38,535 nucleotides of DNA from Planctomycetota bacterium (GTDB taxonomy: Bacteria > Planctomycetota > Phycisphaerae > Phycisphaerales > SM1A02), in assembly GCA_902521645.1 (NCBI GenBank), contig CABYSN010000008.1, forward strand, positions 1-38,535. The letters run 5' to 3'. Each line of letters opens with the position of its first letter. Within the stretch, counting starts at the first letter, position 1. A model generated the notes under the pieces. That model was given only the letters and a program-made list of their open reading frames with translations, made no database searches and had not been told where the DNA came from. Made by a program: the position numbers and the translations under genes. This document shows, piece after piece, positions 15,700-23,385 of this stretch.

Positions 15700-16916
15700 C
15701 CATCCCCTTGCGCACGTCGTGCGATCTTCAAGGCGAAGGCCAGCGCCTCGGCCCGGGTCTCGAGGTCCCCTTCAAGCTGAGCGTCGTAGGTGACATCGAG
15801 GATCTGCTTGAAATCCGGCCCCGGTGACAATCCGGCGCCGATGAGATCCTCACCAGAGAGGAACGGGTCGGGTGCGATTCCGGTCGCCTCGAGTTCGAGA
15901 AGATCGGACATGACGCCGGCGCCGAACCCGGCATCGCGGCCCCGCACGAGTTCGACCACGGTCGTGAATTCCTCTCGAGCCGCGGACCGCTTGCGCTGCG
16001 CCATGGAAGCCCGCTCCCAGCCGTCCTCGACCTCGCGAACCAGAGTCAGGACCGACTCGAGTCGTCGTTCCTCCCGGTTCGAAAGCAGAAGACCATCCCG
16101 AAGCGCACGAATCGAAGTGCGATCGGCGGGATCCTCTCGATCGAGCATCCAGGCCGCCAGTCCGTCGATGGGTTCGCGATTCTCTGGTGCCAGACCCTTC
16201 AACGCGGGATGCCCGCCACCAGAAGGACGGGCCGTGCCGAGCACGGCGAGATCAAGTGCGAACGATTCCAGCAGTTCCACGGCGCGCACCCTCGTGGAAT
16301 CCGAGAGCATGCGTCGCAGTTCACCACCCACACGCTCACGACTCACGCCTTCGAGCGTGTGATCCGAACGCAGGGCAGCCGCCGTCGTCGCTTCGATCTC
16401 AAGCTCGAAACGAGCCGCGAATCTGATCGCACGCAGCACACGCAGACGATCCTCGGAAAGTCGTTCGGCGGGATCTCCAACCGCACGAAGCACTCGATCA
16501 TCGAGATCCGCACGGCCGTTGAAATGGTCGATCAGGAGTCCGGACACGGGATCCTCGAACATCGCGTTGACCGTGAAATCACGACGTGCCGCATCCTCGA
16601 TCTCGGTGCCGAATCGGATGGTTTCCGGATGTCGACCGTCGCGATAGAGACCGTCACTGCGAAAGGTCGCGATTTCAAGGGTGTGCCCGCCACGTCGGAC
16701 CAACATGACGCCGAAGGATTCCCCCACGCTGATCGCATGAGGAAACAGCGCCTTCACGCGATCAGGTGTCGCGTCGGTCGCGATGTCGTAATCGACGGGC
16801 GCGAGACCCAGCAGACGATCACGAACGCAACCACCGGCGAAGTAGGCGACGTGTCCGTTCTCCTGCAGATGCCGAGCGACATCCGAGGCATTGTCTCGTG
16901 GATCGACTGGTTTCAT
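15696..16916 (-). CDS. cca: CCA tRNA nucleotidyltransferase / poly(A) polymerase family protein
   Basis: The 406-residue enzyme belongs to the class II nucleotidyltransferases that add or repair the 3' CCA end of tRNA; close relatives add poly(A). Visible features are Gly-Gly-Cys-Val-Arg-Asp (28-33), Asp-Tyr-Asp (42-44) with the two metal-binding acidic residues, and the Arg-Arg-Asp-Phe-Thr-Val-Asn-Ala motif. The Glu-Asp-Arg-Leu-Arg-Val-Leu-Arg-Ala-Ile-Arg-Phe-Ala-Ala-Arg helix that follows contacts the nucleotide. The C-terminal half is the helical tRNA-binding region. The frame is open 89 codons further upstream, but that part overlaps plsC; I take the ATG at 16916, four bases past the plsC stop. 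CCA-adding enzyme versus poly(A) polymerase cannot be separated reliably by eye. Confidence 0.9.
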   Translation of the reverse strand: MKPVDPRDNASDVARHLQENGHVAYFAGGCVRDRLLGLAPVDYDIATDATPDRVKALFPHAISVGESFGVMLVRRGGHTLEIATFRSDGLYRDGRHPETIRFGTEIEDAARRDFTVNAMFEDPVSGLLIDHFNGRADLDDRVLRAVGDPAERLSEDRLRVLRAIRFAARFELEIEATTAAALRSDHTLEGVSRERVGGELRRMLSDSTRVRAVELLESFALDLAVLGTARPSGGGHPALKGLAPENREPIDGLAAWMLDREDPADRTSIRALRDGLLLSNREERRLESVLTLVREVEDGWERASMAQRKRSAAREEFTTVVELVRGRDAGFGAGVMSDLLELEATGIAPDPFLSGEDLIGAGLSPGPDFKQILDVTYDAQLEGDLETRAEALAFALKIARRAQGDG

Positions 16917-16920
16917 GGTC

Positions 16921-17682
16921 TCAGGATCGTGTCTGGAGTTTCGGCGATGGTTCATCCAACGGGCCGGCGACAGGCCATCGCCCACCACTGCGTTCGCGCA
17001 AGATCCTACGCGCCTCGAGCCGAAGCGTGTCGATTTCATGATGCAGGCGTTCGAGCGCGACCTGAGGGCCCTCCGCGAACAAGGCGGCGCCGTCGAGCGG
17101 TTCGCCGCAGACGGTCGCGATGCGGCCGCGTCCCGACAGTCGGGGGAGAACGCGGGATCTCGGCCAGACGTCGAAGGCGCCATCGATTCCGATCGGATAC
17201 ACCGTGGCTCCGGAACGCTTCAGGAGCAGGAGTATGCCTTTCTCGAAGTCTTCGACGAACCCACTCTCACAGCGGCTTCCTTCGGGGTAGATCAGAACGC
17301 AGGACCCCTGCTTGAGTTCGGACAATGCGGCCTTGAGCGCCCCCTTGTCCCCCGCACTGGCTGCGACGAAGACGGTTCCATAGGACCGCAGGAGCCAGCC
17401 GAGGGGCTTGAATCGTGCGAGATGACTGCTGGCGATCGCACTGTACTGCCGGCGGTTCACCGCACAGCCGTTGATCAACGGGTCGTAGTAGGACTGATGA
17501 TTGGAGACGAAGATCACTGGACCCTCTTCAGGAATCCGTTCGAAACCGACCGCGATCATCCGATGAAAGACCTTGAGCCAGACCAGACAGAGAAAGGAAC
17601 AGGCGTCCCACCAGAACAGCTTGTACCAGGGCCGGGAGGGTGCACGGCGGCCGACTCGGAATCGCCCCCCGGACCAGATCAT
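16921..17682 (-). CDS. plsC: Lysophospholipid/glycerol-3-phosphate acyltransferase, PlsC family
   Basis: This 253-residue membrane-associated acyltransferase should transfer an acyl chain to lysophosphatidate or a similar acceptor in phospholipid synthesis. The catalytic His-x4-Asp box is Asn-His-Gln-Ser-Tyr-Tyr-Asp-Pro (61-68), with His62 and Asp67. The second block, Tyr-Pro-Glu-Gly-Ser-Arg (132-137), replaces the usual Phe-Pro-Glu-Gly-Thr-Arg. A hydrophobic stretch near 26-42 likely anchors the protein. The start overlaps the cmk stop by four bases with AAGGA about nine bases upstream, matching the common cmk-plsC neighbourhood in bacteria. The stop is four bases before cca. Substrate (lyso-PA versus lyso-ornithine or other) cannot be fixed from sequence. 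Confidence 0.87.
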   Translation of the reverse strand: MIWSGGRFRVGRRAPSRPWYKLFWWDACSFLCLVWLKVFHRMIAVGFERIPEEGPVIFVSNHQSYYDPLINGCAVNRRQYSAIASSHLARFKPLGWLLRSYGTVFVAASAGDKGALKAALSELKQGSCVLIYPEGSRCESGFVEDFEKGILLLLKRSGATVYPIGIDGAFDVWPRSRVLPRLSGRGRIATVCGEPLDGAALFAEGPQVALERLHHEIDTLRLEARRILRERSGGRWPVAGPLDEPSPKLQTRS

Positions 17683-18434
17683 GAGCCGTCGTCCTTTTCG
17701 GAATCGAAGGAGGCACGAACGTGGTCGACCAGCACCGAGACGACTTGCTCCACGGTCAGATCGCCGGTGTCGATGCGTATGGCGCCCGCAGGGACGGTGA
17801 GAGGTGCATCCTTTCGACCACGATCGCTTTCATCACGGGCTTCGATCGCATGCCGGATCTCGTTCACGTCACAGGCCTCACCACGTCGCTGCATCTCCAG
17901 TGCACGACGCGTGGCACGAACCCCGGCATCGGCATCGAGATAGAAGCGGACCTCCGCATCGGGAAAGACGACCGAACCCTGATCGCGGCCTTCGGTGACC
18001 AACCGGGGATGGCGAGAGGCGATCTCTCTCTGTGCCCGGACCATGACGGTTCGCAAGGCCGGGATGCCCGCGATCCGCGAGACGATCTCACTCACATCGG
18101 AATGTCTCAGTCTGTCATCGACATCACGGCCATCGAGGAGGATTCGAGGAGGCACGCAGGTCCAGTCGAAATCGATGCGATGTTCACTGGCCAGTGCCAC
18201 CACCGCTTCGTGATTGTCCGGAGGGACACCCGCCTCGATCGCAAGCAGCGCGATGGAACGATACATGGCTCCGGTGTCGAGACTGTCGAGCCCGAGATGT
18301 CGGGCAAGCGAATGCGCCACCGTCGTCTTGCCGCTGCCGGCGGGCCCGTCGATGGTCACGATCATGTTCGGGGATGGGAGATCTTCGATGGCGAGGTCAC
18401 CCCTCCCGGATTCAATCATCATCCTTCGATTCAT
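17679..18434 (-). CDS. cmk: Cytidylate kinase
   Basis: Cmk phosphorylates CMP and dCMP to the diphosphates in the cytoplasm. The product shows the family P-loop, Ile-Asp-Gly-Pro-Ala-Gly-Ser-Gly-Lys-Thr-Thr, then Leu-Asp-Thr-Gly-Ala-Met-Tyr-Arg, Thr-Glu-Gly-Arg-Asp-Gln-Gly, and Phe-Tyr-Leu-Asp-Ala. The Arg-Arg-Ala and Arg-Asp-Glu-Ser-Asp-Arg-Gly-Arg-Lys-Asp-Ala-Pro-Leu lid motifs follow. Several in-frame ATGs exist (18455, 18434, 18422, 18419 and 18365). I chose 18434 because AAGGAG lies seven bases upstream, although a start at 18365 would give the more usual 228 residues. The gene overlaps the isomerase-like gene upstream by about 20 bp and plsC downstream by four. Confidence 0.92.
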   Translation of the reverse strand: MNRRMMIESGRGDLAIEDLPSPNMIVTIDGPAGSGKTTVAHSLARHLGLDSLDTGAMYRSIALLAIEAGVPPDNHEAVVALASEHRIDFDWTCVPPRILLDGRDVDDRLRHSDVSEIVSRIAGIPALRTVMVRAQREIASRHPRLVTEGRDQGSVVFPDAEVRFYLDADAGVRATRRALEMQRRGEACDVNEIRHAIEARDESDRGRKDAPLTVPAGAIRIDTGDLTVEQVVSVLVDHVRASFDSEKDDGS

Positions 18435-19401
18435 CGATGGGCTCCTTGGAGTCATCGGCTCCGAGCACGTCACTCAATGCCTGGGCGAGCGGATCAAGTC
18501 CGGCCGCGGGACCCGGCGTGGATTCGGACGGCGTTTGCCCGCCATTTTCGGCCGCTTCGGCGATGGCTTCGGCTTCGAGTGCCTGAAGCATCTCCTCGAG
18601 CTCTTCATCGACCTCGACCTGACCGAGGGCTTCGGCGATCTGACGACGTCCCGAACGAATCATCTCGACGGGATCACCCTTTCCTGCGAAACGAATCGCA
18701 AGGGTGTTCTGATACCCGACGTTCAGGACCGATTCGATCGCCTCGTAGGCCGCGACCTTGGCGATACCACCCTTTCCACTGGTGACGACCGCTTCCATGC
18801 CGCCGGCGTACGGGGCGAGTTTGCGCATCGTGTCCGAAGGATCCGGAGTGGTTTCCGCATGATCGAAGCAGGGAAAGGATCCGATCTTGAAACCACCGAT
18901 CTTCTTGATGAGAGCGGTCAGGCGATCCGGATCGTTGGTGAGGCCATCGGCCGGTGCGATCAGGAGGTTCAGATCGAAATTCTCGATCCGTTGAATCACC
19001 TTCTTGATCGATGCGGCCATCCGTTCGAAGAGCTCATCCGTATCCTCGGGCGCCTCGCAACGGATGGTCAACGCGTTGCACCCCAGTCGATTGGCGGCGG
19101 TCGCGAGTCTGGTGACGCGATCAAAGGTCTTGTTGAGATCCCCGGGAGAGGCATCGGAGAATCGCAGCGGCGTCTCTTCAGTCAGAGTGAGCACCGGGCA
19201 ACCTGCCTTGTCGGCCTTGTCCCGGAGACGGTCGAAGACGTCGAGAGAGCAACCCGCGAACATCGAAGCGGGCATGTTGAGCCCGCGGAGATCGAATTCC
19301 CGCATGGCGAATGCCGGGATGTCTTCGAGCGAAAGCTCGCCGGAATCGACGAACGACTTGAGCGAGCCACCGGCGAGGGTGAGTAGGATCTGAGCCTGCA
19401 A
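18412..19401 (-). CDS. Sugar phosphate isomerase/epimerase-like TIM-barrel protein
   Basis: The protein resembles the AP-endonuclease-2/xylose-isomerase-like TIM barrel family. The Leu-Ser-Leu-Glu-Asp-Ile-Pro-Ala-Phe-Ala opening, the Ala-Ala-Asn-Arg-Leu-Gly-Cys-Asn-Ala-Leu-Thr-Ile-Arg strand and a Lys-Ile-Gly-Ser-Phe-Pro-Cys-Phe-Asp-His strand are family-like, though the metal site is not obvious. A weakly conserved C-terminal extension rich in Glu, Ala and Asp ends in an acidic run. I favour the TTG at 19401, with AAGGAG six bases upstream, giving 329 residues. The frame is open to an ATG at 19575 (387 residues), but that part does not look like the barrel. It is the first gene of the minus-strand operon carrying cmk, plsC and cca. 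The substrate is unknown. Confidence 0.72.
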   Translation of the reverse strand: MQAQILLTLAGGSLKSFVDSGELSLEDIPAFAMREFDLRGLNMPASMFAGCSLDVFDRLRDKADKAGCPVLTLTEETPLRFSDASPGDLNKTFDRVTRLATAANRLGCNALTIRCEAPEDTDELFERMAASIKKVIQRIENFDLNLLIAPADGLTNDPDRLTALIKKIGGFKIGSFPCFDHAETTPDPSDTMRKLAPYAGGMEAVVTSGKGGIAKVAAYEAIESVLNVGYQNTLAIRFAGKGDPVEMIRSGRRQIAEALGQVEVDEELEEMLQALEAEAIAEAAENGGQTPSESTPGPAAGLDPLAQALSDVLGADDSKEPIDESKDDD

Positions 19402-19701
19402 CAGCGACTCCTTGATTGGGGGGATGCCTGGGAAGGAAACGAGAAACCCGGATTCTATCAAGAGCCGCTGGAAGACGGCAGATGGACCTCGATATCGATG
19501 AAAGTCGGCATCCGGAGAGAAGTTTCGCCAGCGTAAAATCACCGATTCGGCCTGAAGCGGTTCTTCGTCCGGCACGAGGGTCGCCTGAAGCCCGGGAGAG
19601 GCTGTTTTCGGAGGCAGATGCCGATGCCATGTTCTGGCTACTATGGTGCCTCGTCATCGAATCCCCGACCATCGTACCGTTTCACTTTTAAGGATCCATC
19701 C
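19402..19701. other. Divergent intergenic region upstream of gcvH
   Basis: About 300 bases separate the favoured TTG start of the isomerase-like gene from gcvH. The only clear element is the gcvH ribosome-binding site, AAGGA, about seven bases before its ATG. The minus-strand frame is open over 19402-19575, so the isomerase-like protein may extend into this space. I found no convincing promoter pair, terminator or small RNA. Confidence 0.4.
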
Positions 19702-20079
19702 ATGTCCACCCCAGGTGATTGCCGCTACTCAGAATCACACGAATGGTTTCGTCTTGATGGTGACATGGTCACCATAGGCATCACCCAGCATGCCGCCGAC
19801 GAACTGACCGACATCACCTACGTCGAAATGGCACCGGCAGGATCCTCGATCGATGCGGGTGGCTCGCTGGGCGAAGTCGAATCCGTCAAGACCACGGCCG
19901 AAGTCATCTCCGCGGTGGGAGGAGAGATCAAGGAAGTCAACGAAGCGCTCGCGACCGACCCTTCGATTCTCAACAGCGATCCCTACGTCGCCGGCTGGCT
20001 GGTCAAGATTGCGATCACGGATTCCGCCCCTCTTGATGGACTGATGGATTCAGCGACCTACGATGAACGGAATGGCTGA
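19702..20079 (+). CDS. gcvH: Glycine cleavage system H protein (lipoyl carrier)
   Basis: GcvH carries the aminomethyl group of glycine on a lipoyl arm between the P, T and L proteins of the glycine cleavage system. The 125-residue product has the family N terminus (Tyr-Ser-Glu-Ser-His-Glu-Trp), Gly-Ile-Thr-Gln-His-Ala, and the lipoyl site Gly-Glu-Val-Glu-Ser-Val-Lys-Thr with Lys63. The Asn-Ser-Asp-Pro-Tyr...Gly-Trp-Leu-Val-Lys-Ile end is also present. The start has AAGGA about seven bases upstream. No gcvT, gcvP or lipoate enzyme is in the window; instead the gene overlaps an ABC ATPase by 8-17 bp. The other glycine cleavage genes may lie elsewhere, or this H protein may serve another lipoyl-transfer role. 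Confidence 0.94.
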   Translation: MSTPGDCRYSESHEWFRLDGDMVTIGITQHAADELTDITYVEMAPAGSSIDAGGSLGEVESVKTTAEVISAVGGEIKEVNEALATDPSILNSDPYVAGWLVKIAITDSAPLDGLMDSATYDERNG

Positions 20080-20836
20080 CCCTTCGACTCCAAACAAGCA
20101 GCGCATCGAAGTACGAGACCTGGCCAAGCGCTACGAGGTCGGAGGTCGTCGCATCGACGCCTTGAGAGGGGTCGATCTCATGATCGATCAGCCGGGTTTC
20201 TACGGTGTGATGGGCGCGTCAGGAAGCGGCAAGAGCACCTTGCTCCACCTGCTCGCGGGTTTGGACAACGCTGATGAAGGCACCATGCTCGTGGGCGAAA
20301 CGGCCGTCAACGAGCTCGACGAGCAGGCGCTCACACTCTACCGACGACGCAGGGTCGGGGTGATCTTCCAGAAATTCAACCTGCTTCCAACGCTGACCGC
20401 ACTCGAGAACGTCGTTCTCCCGGGGGTTCTGGAGAAGCTCCCCCCGAGCGAGCTGGACGCCAGAGGGCGGTCACTCCTGGAGGACATGGGACTCTCCGAG
20501 AGAGCGGACCATCGCCCGGACGCACTCAGCGGCGGGGAACAGCAACGAGTCGCGATCGCCCGCGCGCTGTTCTTCTCTCCGGGGATACTGCTCGCGGACG
20601 AACCGACCGGAAACCTCGACATGGTGTCGAGTGATCGTTTGTGGTCCGTGCTCGAACGACTCGCAGGCGAACGTAAGATGATCGTGCTGATGGTCACTCA
20701 TGAAGCGGAAGCTGCGGCACGTTGCCGGCAGGTCTTCGTGCTGCGTGATGGCCGGAACGCCGGAGTGATCGATGCCCAAGAACTCGACCCATCCGAGCTG
20801 GCAGCTCGCGCGGCGGCAGTTGCGGGGCCGGTCTAG
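20063..20836 (+). CDS. LolD/MacB-type ABC transporter ATP-binding protein
   Basis: This 257-residue ATPase belongs to the family that pairs with FtsX-fold permeases (LolD, MacB, FtsE relatives). Walker A is Gly-Ala-Ser-Gly-Ser-Gly-Lys-Ser-Thr (51-59); the Q-loop, the Leu-Ser-Gly-Gly-Glu-Gln-Gln-Arg signature, Walker B with Ala-Asp-Glu-Pro-Thr-Gly-Asn-Leu-Asp and the Thr-His switch follow in order, so it looks active. Two ATGs (20063 and 20072) both lie inside the end of gcvH, and neither has a strong Shine-Dalgarno, so coupled translation is likely. It overlaps the permease gene by 65 bp. Together they probably extract a lipoprotein or lipid from the inner membrane or act mechanically on it; substrate unknown. 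Confidence 0.9.
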   Translation: MNGMADPSTPNKQRIEVRDLAKRYEVGGRRIDALRGVDLMIDQPGFYGVMGASGSGKSTLLHLLAGLDNADEGTMLVGETAVNELDEQALTLYRRRRVGVIFQKFNLLPTLTALENVVLPGVLEKLPPSELDARGRSLLEDMGLSERADHRPDALSGGEQQRVAIARALFFSPGILLADEPTGNLDMVSSDRLWSVLERLAGERKMIVLMVTHEAEAAARCRQVFVLRDGRNAGVIDAQELDPSELAARAAAVAGPV

Positions 20837-23375
20837 CCGGTCACTGCTTCTGACAGGTTCCGTCGCCCTCGCCGCCGCACTCGTGTGCGCGATCGGGACC
20901 GGTATGAACTCGATGCGAGCCAGCGTCGAATCACGCATCGACAACATCGTCGGCGAAGCGGACCTCAGGGTGGTGGACGAGAACGCCTCACGATTCGCGA
21001 AGGAGGACGTGGTCCATCTCGCCGAGCTCCCCGGTGTGAAACAGACCGGGGGTCGACTTGGCGGCTCACTCACTCTGACGCTCGAGGGCGGGGTGAGGGA
21101 CGAATTCGGAAGAGACCGAAGACTCACCGTCGGCGCACGAGGGGCTGAGATCGATCTTGAAGACGATTTCATGCAGACGGAATTGAGCGCCGGACGACTG
21201 GTCGCCGCCCCGAATGAAGTCGTGATCGACCCGCTCACCTCCGAGAAACTCGGAGCCTCCATCGGGGACACGCTGATCGTCCAGCGATTCGGCCCCCCCA
21301 TCGAACTCGAGGTGGTGGGCATCCAGAAGCGCCCGCTGCTCGGCGCATTCCAGAAGCCGAAAATCGAATTGGCACTGGACACCTTGATGGATGCCGTCGG
21401 CGGCACCCGCAAGATCGACGTGTTCAGCATGATCCTCGAGGATGACGTCGATTCGGAAGCCTGGCTCGAGCGATACGCGGATGCGGTGGAACTTCCACTG
21501 GTCCTCGAACCCACCGAGAGAATCCGCTCCGGGTTCGATCGCCAGGTGGCAGGCGCACAGATCGCGTTCGTGCTGGCGGCCATGATCGGTTTCCTGGCAT
21601 GCTCCGTCATCGTCGCCACCGGAATGACCACCGCACTCGCGGAACAACTGCGGGAACTCGCCGTCGCCAGGCTCATCGGAGCCGAACGACGTCAGTTGTT
21701 TCTCTCGCAGATCATTCTCGGTCTGGCGATCTCGATCAGCGGAGCGTCGATCGGCATTCCACTCGGCATGGCGATGGCGTGGGGACTCATCTCGTGGTTT
21801 TCCGATTTCCTCCCCGCGGGCATCCACCCTTCATGGCTGGCCATCGGACTCTCATTGCTGGGTGCGATCGGAGCCGGGATACTGGGCTCGTTGCTTCCGG
21901 CGTTTCTCGCGTCCCGGGTGAGCCCGATGACCGCTCTGGTGACGGAATCGAGACCACCGCGATTCCACGGTGTCCTCAAGTGCGCGATGGCGGGACTGGG
22001 GATGATCATGGTCCAGATCCTCCTGATGCTGGTTCCGGACAGTCAGATCAGATTCTGGTTGTACAGCACGATTGGAATGCCGCTTCTGGTGGGAGGCTTC
22101 TTCCTGCTGATGCCGATGCTCTGCTGGATGCTGGTTCCGATCCTCGGACCTCTGGGAGAAAGAACGCTGCGGATTCCACGGGGCCTGCTCAAGGGTGCGA
22201 TCAAGACCGCGCCCTACCGACTCGGACTCACCGCAGGAGCTTTGATGGTGGGGATGGCCATTCTGACCAGCACCTGGAGCCATGGACTTTCAATCCTCGA
22301 CTCGATCGTGGAACGGGTTCGATTCGCCGATGGCTTCATCTTCAAGACGACGGGACTCACCGACGACGAGCTTGAAAGACTTTCGGGGCTTCCGGGCGTC
22401 ACCGCGGCGTCACCGGTGGGCTATCTCCCACTGAGACTGGGTGATGATGCCCAACTCGGGGTGTCGACCTTCGCACCGAAGAACGTGATCTGCGTGGGAT
22501 TCGAACCCGAATCTTTTCTGGAACTCAACCGGATCGACTGGATCGAGGGAACACCGGAGGAGGCGATTCCCCGACTTCGGGACGGTGATGCGATTCTCGT
22601 CGCGGAACAGTTTCTCACCGCGAGGAATCTCGGCGTGGGTGACGAGATCAGCCTCGGTCCGGAAGGCCGCGAGAAATCATTCGAGATCGTCGGCGTGGTC
22701 GGCGCCGCGGGGCTCGACGTCGCGACCCAGATCTTCGGCATCCGTTCGCTCTACATGGAACATGCCGTGAGCTGCGTCTTCATGGACTACGAAGCGGTCG
22801 GCAGACATTTCAACAGCACGGAAGCCTACATCCTCCAACTCGTGCTCGAGGACGACTTCGACGAGATCAGCGAACGCGCACTCGCCGAACAGGTCTCGAC
22901 GCTTGCACCGGGCGCGGCGTTCAACAGCGGACGAGCGATCAAGCGGATCGTGGTCCAGGTCGGCAACACGGTGCTGGGCGTGAGCAGCACGGTCGCTCTG
23001 GGGTCGCTGCTGCTGGCGTGCTTCGCCGTGGGCAACATCGTCGCGGCGGGAATCTCGGCGAAACGATATGAATACGGCGTTCTGCGAGCGATCGGCGGCT
23101 CGAGATGGCTGGTCGCGAGAACAATCTTCGGAGAAGTGATCGTGATGGGCGTGCTCGCATCGATCTCCGGAATCATCCTGGGCATCTATCTCGCGGACAT
23201 AGGAATGAACTTGCACCGCGATCTCGCCGGAGACGAGCTTGGATTCAGACTCCCTCTGCCTGCGATGGCGATCGGGACCATCGTGGTGATCATGCTCGCA
23301 GTGCTCGCATCCGTGCCCCCGGTGGTCTCCCTCCTCAAGCGGAGCACCAGGGAACTGATCTCAGCGGGACGATGA
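20772..23375 (+). CDS. FtsX/MacB-fold ABC transporter permease with duplicated architecture
   Basis: The 867-residue permease has an N-terminal helix (about 24-43), a MacB-like periplasmic domain (about 45-255) and a first FtsX block of helices (about 255-420). A middle hydrophobic region (up to about 500), a second periplasmic domain (about 510-720) and a terminal FtsX block ending in Pro-Pro-Val-Val-Ser-Leu-Leu-Lys-Arg-Ser follow. Duplicated single-chain permeases of this type are known in bacteria and need no second subunit. A GGAG six bases before the ATG supports the start even though it lies 65 bp inside the ATPase gene, so the two share DNA in different frames. uvrB begins 10 bp after its stop and may be co-transcribed. 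Confidence 0.88.
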   Translation: MPKNSTHPSWQLARRQLRGRSSRSLLLTGSVALAAALVCAIGTGMNSMRASVESRIDNIVGEADLRVVDENASRFAKEDVVHLAELPGVKQTGGRLGGSLTLTLEGGVRDEFGRDRRLTVGARGAEIDLEDDFMQTELSAGRLVAAPNEVVIDPLTSEKLGASIGDTLIVQRFGPPIELEVVGIQKRPLLGAFQKPKIELALDTLMDAVGGTRKIDVFSMILEDDVDSEAWLERYADAVELPLVLEPTERIRSGFDRQVAGAQIAFVLAAMIGFLACSVIVATGMTTALAEQLRELAVARLIGAERRQLFLSQIILGLAISISGASIGIPLGMAMAWGLISWFSDFLPAGIHPSWLAIGLSLLGAIGAGILGSLLPAFLASRVSPMTALVTESRPPRFHGVLKCAMAGLGMIMVQILLMLVPDSQIRFWLYSTIGMPLLVGGFFLLMPMLCWMLVPILGPLGERTLRIPRGLLKGAIKTAPYRLGLTAGALMVGMAILTSTWSHGLSILDSIVERVRFADGFIFKTTGLTDDELERLSGLPGVTAASPVGYLPLRLGDDAQLGVSTFAPKNVICVGFEPESFLELNRIDWIEGTPEEAIPRLRDGDAILVAEQFLTARNLGVGDEISLGPEGREKSFEIVGVVGAAGLDVATQIFGIRSLYMEHAVSCVFMDYEAVGRHFNSTEAYILQLVLEDDFDEISERALAEQVSTLAPGAAFNSGRAIKRIVVQVGNTVLGVSSTVALGSLLLACFAVGNIVAAGISAKRYEYGVLRAIGGSRWLVARTIFGEVIVMGVLASISGIILGIYLADIGMNLHRDLAGDELGFRLPLPAMAIGTIVVIMLAVLASVPPVVSLLKRSTRELISAGR

Positions 23376-23385
23376 GGACCATGCC

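Noticed and set aside
16917-17183. N-terminal extension of the CCA-adding enzyme
   Set aside because: It lies inside plsC in another frame and is Ser/Arg-rich without family similarity.
20471-21676. A 401-codon open frame on the minus strand over the ABC ATPase and permease genes
   Set aside because: The product is low-complexity, Ser/Pro/Arg-rich and lacks a domain, while the plus strand encodes clear ABC proteins.
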